DNA from: Mesorhizobium terrae
GTDB lineage: Bacteria; Pseudomonadota; Alphaproteobacteria; Rhizobiales; Rhizobiaceae
Assembly: GCF_008727715.1 (NCBI RefSeq)
Contig: NZ_CP044218.1
Span: 868,001-932,000 of the forward strand
Length of the DNA: 64,000 bases
Direction: 5' to 3'
Shown: piece by piece, positions 61,098 to 64,000 of the stretch
How positions within the stretch are numbered: position 1 is the stretch's first letter
Layout: each line of letters begins with the position of its first letter
Program-made: the position numbers and the translations under genes
The notes under the pieces: generated by a model
The model's input: the letters and a program-made list of their open reading frames with translations, nothing else
Databases searched by the model: none
What the model was told of the DNA's origin: nothing

Positions 61098-61235
61098 GAT
61101 GCCCATCTAGGGCGAAAAACGGCCAAAAACCAGCACTTTGGATGCTTGCGCCCACGAAAACGAGAGCGAGCCCCCCTTTTCTTCCGCAAGGGGCCACGGC
61201 TATACTCGGCAATCCGCAACCATATCTGGTGATTG

Positions 61236-62669
61236 ATGCCGCCTGCAAAAAAGGAAGTCCGTCCGTCAACTCGGGGGACGCGAACCCGTGCGCCTGCCTT
61301 TCTGAAAAACCTCAGGGGAGTGAAGAGCTGGAAGGAGGCGAGCGCCTGGCTGGAATCGCGCGGTATCGAAGACATCGAATGCATCACCCCCGACCAGGCC
61401 GGCGTTGCCCGCGGCAAGATGATGCCGTCTTCCAAATTCACCTCCAACACCTCGCTGGCGCTGCCTTCCGCACCGTTCATGATGACGATTTCCGGCCAGT
61501 ATCCGGAAAACGGCAACGGTTTTGAATATCCGGAAGACGATGGCGACCTGAAGCTCGTGCCTGATCTTTCGACGCTGACCGCGGTGCCGTGGGAAGAAGA
61601 CCCGACAGCCGCCGTCATCTGCGACCTCGTCCATCAGGACGGTCGCGCCGTGGAATTCACGCCGCGCAACGTGCTGAAGCGCGTGGTCGCCGCCTATGAC
61701 CGGCACGGGCTGAAACCCGTCGTCGCGCCCGAGATCGAATTCTACCTGGTTCGCAAGAACCCCGACCCCGACTATCCGCTGACCCCGCCGGTCGGCCGTT
61801 CCGGCCGGCCGATTGCCGGCGGCTCGGGTTACTCGATCGCCGGCGTCAACGAATATGACGAATTGATCGACGACATCTACCATTTCTCGGAAAGCCAGGG
61901 CCTCGAGATCGACACGCTGATCCACGAGGAAGGCGCTGGCCAGCTCGAAATCAACCTGCGTCATGGCGACCCTGTCGAACTGGCCGACCAGGTCTTCCTG
62001 TTCAAGCGCACCTTGCGCGAAGCGGCGTTGAAGCACGACGTCTACGCCACCTTCATGGCCAAGCCCATCCAGGGCCAGCCAGGCTCAGCCATGCATATCC
62101 ACCAGTCGATCGTCGACAAGAAGACCGGCCGCAACATCTTCTCGGCCGAGGACGGTTCGGAGACCGAAGCCTTCTTCAACTTCATCGGCGGCATGCAGAA
62201 ACACGTGCCTAACGCGCTGGTGATGTTCGCGCCTTACGTGAACTCCTACCGGCGCCTGACCCAGGCGGCGTCCGCCCCCGTCAACAACAAATGGGGTTAC
62301 GACAACCGCACCACCGCCTTCCGCGTGCCGCGCTCGGACCCCAACGCCCGGCGCGTCGAAAACCGCATCCCGTCTTCCGATGCCAACCCTTATCTGGCAC
62401 TCGCCGCCTCGCTCGCCTGCGGCCTGATCGGCATCAACAACAAGTTGCAGGCCGAACCGCCGGTGTTGACGACGGCCAACGAGGACGAGATCGACCTGCC
62501 GCGCGGCCTGCTCGAAGCCGTCGACCTGTTCGAGGGCGACGAGGAGCTGGCGGGCATGCTCGGCCGCGCCTTCACCTCCACCTATGCGGCGATCAAGCGG
62601 GCGGAGTTCGAGACCTTCATGGAAGTGATCAGCCCGTGGGAGCGGGAGTATTTGTTGCTGAATGTTTGA
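61236..62669 (+). CDS. puuA: Gamma-glutamylputrescine synthetase-like glutamine synthetase
   Basis: The glutamine-synthetase-fold enzyme, 477 residues, starts polyamine degradation by joining glutamate to putrescine. It has VAPEIEFYLVRKN and HEEGAGQLEINLRHGDPVEL (metal-binding Glu), GSAMHIHQSI (ATP/His) and NRTTAFRVPRSDPNARRVEN. A basic N-terminal extension precedes the GS beta-grasp. The ATG at 61236 follows an in-frame TTG. PuuB lies next, which supports PuuA over GlnA. Confidence 0.9.
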   Translation: MPPAKKEVRPSTRGTRTRAPAFLKNLRGVKSWKEASAWLESRGIEDIECITPDQAGVARGKMMPSSKFTSNTSLALPSAPFMMTISGQYPENGNGFEYPEDDGDLKLVPDLSTLTAVPWEEDPTAAVICDLVHQDGRAVEFTPRNVLKRVVAAYDRHGLKPVVAPEIEFYLVRKNPDPDYPLTPPVGRSGRPIAGGSGYSIAGVNEYDELIDDIYHFSESQGLEIDTLIHEEGAGQLEINLRHGDPVELADQVFLFKRTLREAALKHDVYATFMAKPIQGQPGSAMHIHQSIVDKKTGRNIFSAEDGSETEAFFNFIGGMQKHVPNALVMFAPYVNSYRRLTQAASAPVNNKWGYDNRTTAFRVPRSDPNARRVENRIPSSDANPYLALAASLACGLIGINNKLQAEPPVLTTANEDEIDLPRGLLEAVDLFEGDEELAGMLGRAFTSTYAAIKRAEFETFMEVISPWEREYLLLNV

Positions 62670-62675
62670 AGCAAC

Positions 62676-62796
62676 AGGCAGTCGGGAGTAGGCAATCGGC
62701 AGTCGGGAAAGCAGGCGGGGAACTCCGCGAACTGTGCTCCGATCTGTAATTCGCTGAAGCCAAACCCGACTGCCGACTGCCCACTCCCGACTGCCT
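62676..62796. repeat. Inverted repeat in the puuA-puuB spacer
   Basis: Arms of 32 bases at 62676-62707 and 62765-62796 are inverted copies with two mismatches (starting AGGCAGTCGGGAGT). Each arm itself holds the direct unit GGCAGTCGG repeated. The RNA would fold into a long hairpin 19 bases before the puuB start. Confidence 0.8.
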
Positions 62797-62814
62797 CACC
62801 ACCCGAAAGCCACC

Positions 62815-64000
62815 ATGCCCTACCAATCCCCCATCTCCCCCGGCCGTTCCTGGTATGAAGACACCGTCGGCGCGCGGCCAGAATATCCCTCGCTCGACGG
62901 CGACCGGCAGGCCGATGTCGTCATCGTCGGCGGCGGCTTCACCGGGCTGTCGGCGGCGGTGCACCTGGCCAAGGCCGGCACCAATGTCGTCCTGATCGAA
63001 AGCCATCGTTTTGGCGACGGTGCTTCGGGCCGCAATGGCGGCCAGATGGGCACCGGCCAGCGCGCCTGGGCCGAGGAACTCGAGGATGATTACGGCCTCA
63101 CCCGCGCCAAGGCACTGTTCGACCTGGCCGAGGAGGCGAAAACACATCTTCACGACTTCTCGGCCGCCAATGGCATCGACATCGACTACATGCCCGGCCA
63201 GATCTCGGTGGCGCACAAACAGCGCTATGTCGACGACTACAAGGCGCATGCCGACATCATGGCGACGCGCTTCAACTATCCGCACATCACCTTCATGGAT
63301 GCGCGCGAAACGGCGGAGCGGCTGGGCTCGACGCATTATTACGGCGGCGCCCGCGACACCGGCACCGGCCATATCCATCCGCTGAAGCTGGTGATCGGCA
63401 CGGCGCGCGTGGCGGCCGCGGCGGGCGCGCATATCTTCGAGAAGACGCCGGCGACCGGCCTCACCACGCAAGGCGGCAAGGTCAAGGTGACGACGCAACG
63501 CGGCACGATCACCGCCGACAAGTGCCTGATCGCCACCAATGCCTATGGCGGCACGCTGGAACCGATGAGTGCGGCGCATATCATGCCGATCGGCTCCTTC
63601 ATCGGCGCCACCGTGCCGCTCGGCGATGCGTCGAAAGTGTTGCCCGGCGGCGAATCCGTCGACGATTCCCGCTTCGTGGTGCGCTATTTCCGCAAATCCA
63701 GGGATGGCCGGCTGTTGTTCGGCGGCCGCGAAATCTACGCGGTCAACGACCCCAAGGACATCCACATCCATATCCGCAAGCAGATCAGCGAAATCTATCC
63801 GCAGCTGAAGGATGTCGAGATCACCCATGGCTGGGGCGGTTATGTCGGCATCACCGTGCCGCGAAAGCCGTTCGTGCGCGAGGTGATGCCGAATGTCATC
63901 TCCGTCGGCGGCTATTCCGGTCACGGCGTGATGTTGTCCAACTTCTTCGGCAAGCTTTACGCCGAGACGGTGTCGGGCAACCGCGACCGGCTGAAGCTGA
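62815..64000 (+). CDS. puuB: Gamma-glutamylputrescine oxidase PuuB (truncated by window end)
   Basis: The FAD-dependent (DAO-family) oxidoreductase deaminates gamma-glutamylputrescine. About 395 residues are visible, and the gene runs off the window. The dinucleotide motif VVIVGGGFTGLSAAVHLAKA is at about residues 35-54. SGRNGGQMGTGQR follows, with GGYSGHGVMLSNFFGKLYAE near the visible end. ATG 62815. It is probably co-transcribed with puuA, through the hairpin spacer. Confidence 0.88.
   Translation, partial: MPYQSPISPGRSWYEDTVGARPEYPSLDGDRQADVVIVGGGFTGLSAAVHLAKAGTNVVLIESHRFGDGASGRNGGQMGTGQRAWAEELEDDYGLTRAKALFDLAEEAKTHLHDFSAANGIDIDYMPGQISVAHKQRYVDDYKAHADIMATRFNYPHITFMDARETAERLGSTHYYGGARDTGTGHIHPLKLVIGTARVAAAAGAHIFEKTPATGLTTQGGKVKVTTQRGTITADKCLIATNAYGGTLEPMSAAHIMPIGSFIGATVPLGDASKVLPGGESVDDSRFVVRYFRKSRDGRLLFGGREIYAVNDPKDIHIHIRKQISEIYPQLKDVEITHGWGGYVGITVPRKPFVREVMPNVISVGGYSGHGVMLSNFFGKLYAETVSGNRDRLKL

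Overview
This is a GC-rich chromosomal segment from an alphaproteobacterium of the order Hyphomicrobiales (Rhizobiales), most likely Mesorhizobium or a close relative. The basis is the gene content and order: the glcD/E/F cluster, a thiCOSGED operon, a PleC/DivJ/PdhS-type kinase beside acetoacetyl-CoA synthetase, a phasin, and an ScfR-type regulator beside isocitrate lyase. A tRNA-His lacking G-1 and many short palindromic repeats of rhizobial type agree. No database search was possible, so the genus is an inference. There is no rRNA, CRISPR array, prophage, transposase gene or origin. The window is mostly core metabolism, and its unusual content lies in repeats and regulatory sites.

Layout. 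1-7 kb: the end of an unidentified gene, a small nucleotidyltransferase, then the glycolate oxidase operon read leftward (glcD, an ASCH-like gene, a repeat-flanked DUF559 nuclease-like gene, glcE, a small membrane protein, glcF). 7-10.6 kb: a DUF3422 protein, then a FadR-family regulator with L-lactate dehydrogenase. The promoter regions of glcD and of the regulator share the candidate operator AATTGG-N13-CCAGT. 10.6-16.7 kb: a phosphatase facing a complete thiamin operon (thiC-O-S-G-E-D) that lies behind a TPP riboswitch. 16.9-21.5 kb: a type V autotransporter with T5SS/PEP-CTERM-type repeats, an AraC regulator and a 46-residue membrane peptide.

21.7-29.7 kb: amidotransferase, unknown protein, HxlR regulator with a drug-efflux MFS gene, two tail-to-tail GFA proteins, rsmE, a VOC protein, and a divergent TetR / alpha-beta hydrolase pair. 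29.8-38.9 kb: gshA; a DUF937 gene bracketed by two inverted ~276-bp repeats; aldo/keto reductase; DUF1127 protein; LysR; EamA exporter; xseA; a second VOC protein. 39-48.8 kb: tRNA-His, phasin with two candidate PhaR sites at its promoter, a 1302-residue PAS sensor kinase, acetoacetyl-CoA synthetase and an AsmA protein. 48.9-53 kb: the polyamine importer potFGHI with an attenuator-like hairpin after potF. 53.4-64 kb: EamA transporter, S41-like protein, ScfR/RamB-like regulator divergent from aceA, a degenerate receiver protein, a HAD phosphatase, and the gamma-glutamylputrescine genes puuA and puuB (puuB runs off the end).

How it fits together. Several units handle C2/C3 and storage carbon: glycolate (glc), lactate (lldD), acetate (aceA) and PHB/acetoacetate (phasin, acetoacetyl-CoA synthetase). 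A second theme is polyamine import and breakdown (pot plus puu). The strongest leads are the shared glc/lld operator, the repeat-flanked DUF559 gene inside the glc operon, the inverted repeat pair around DUF937, and the phasin and aceA control regions.
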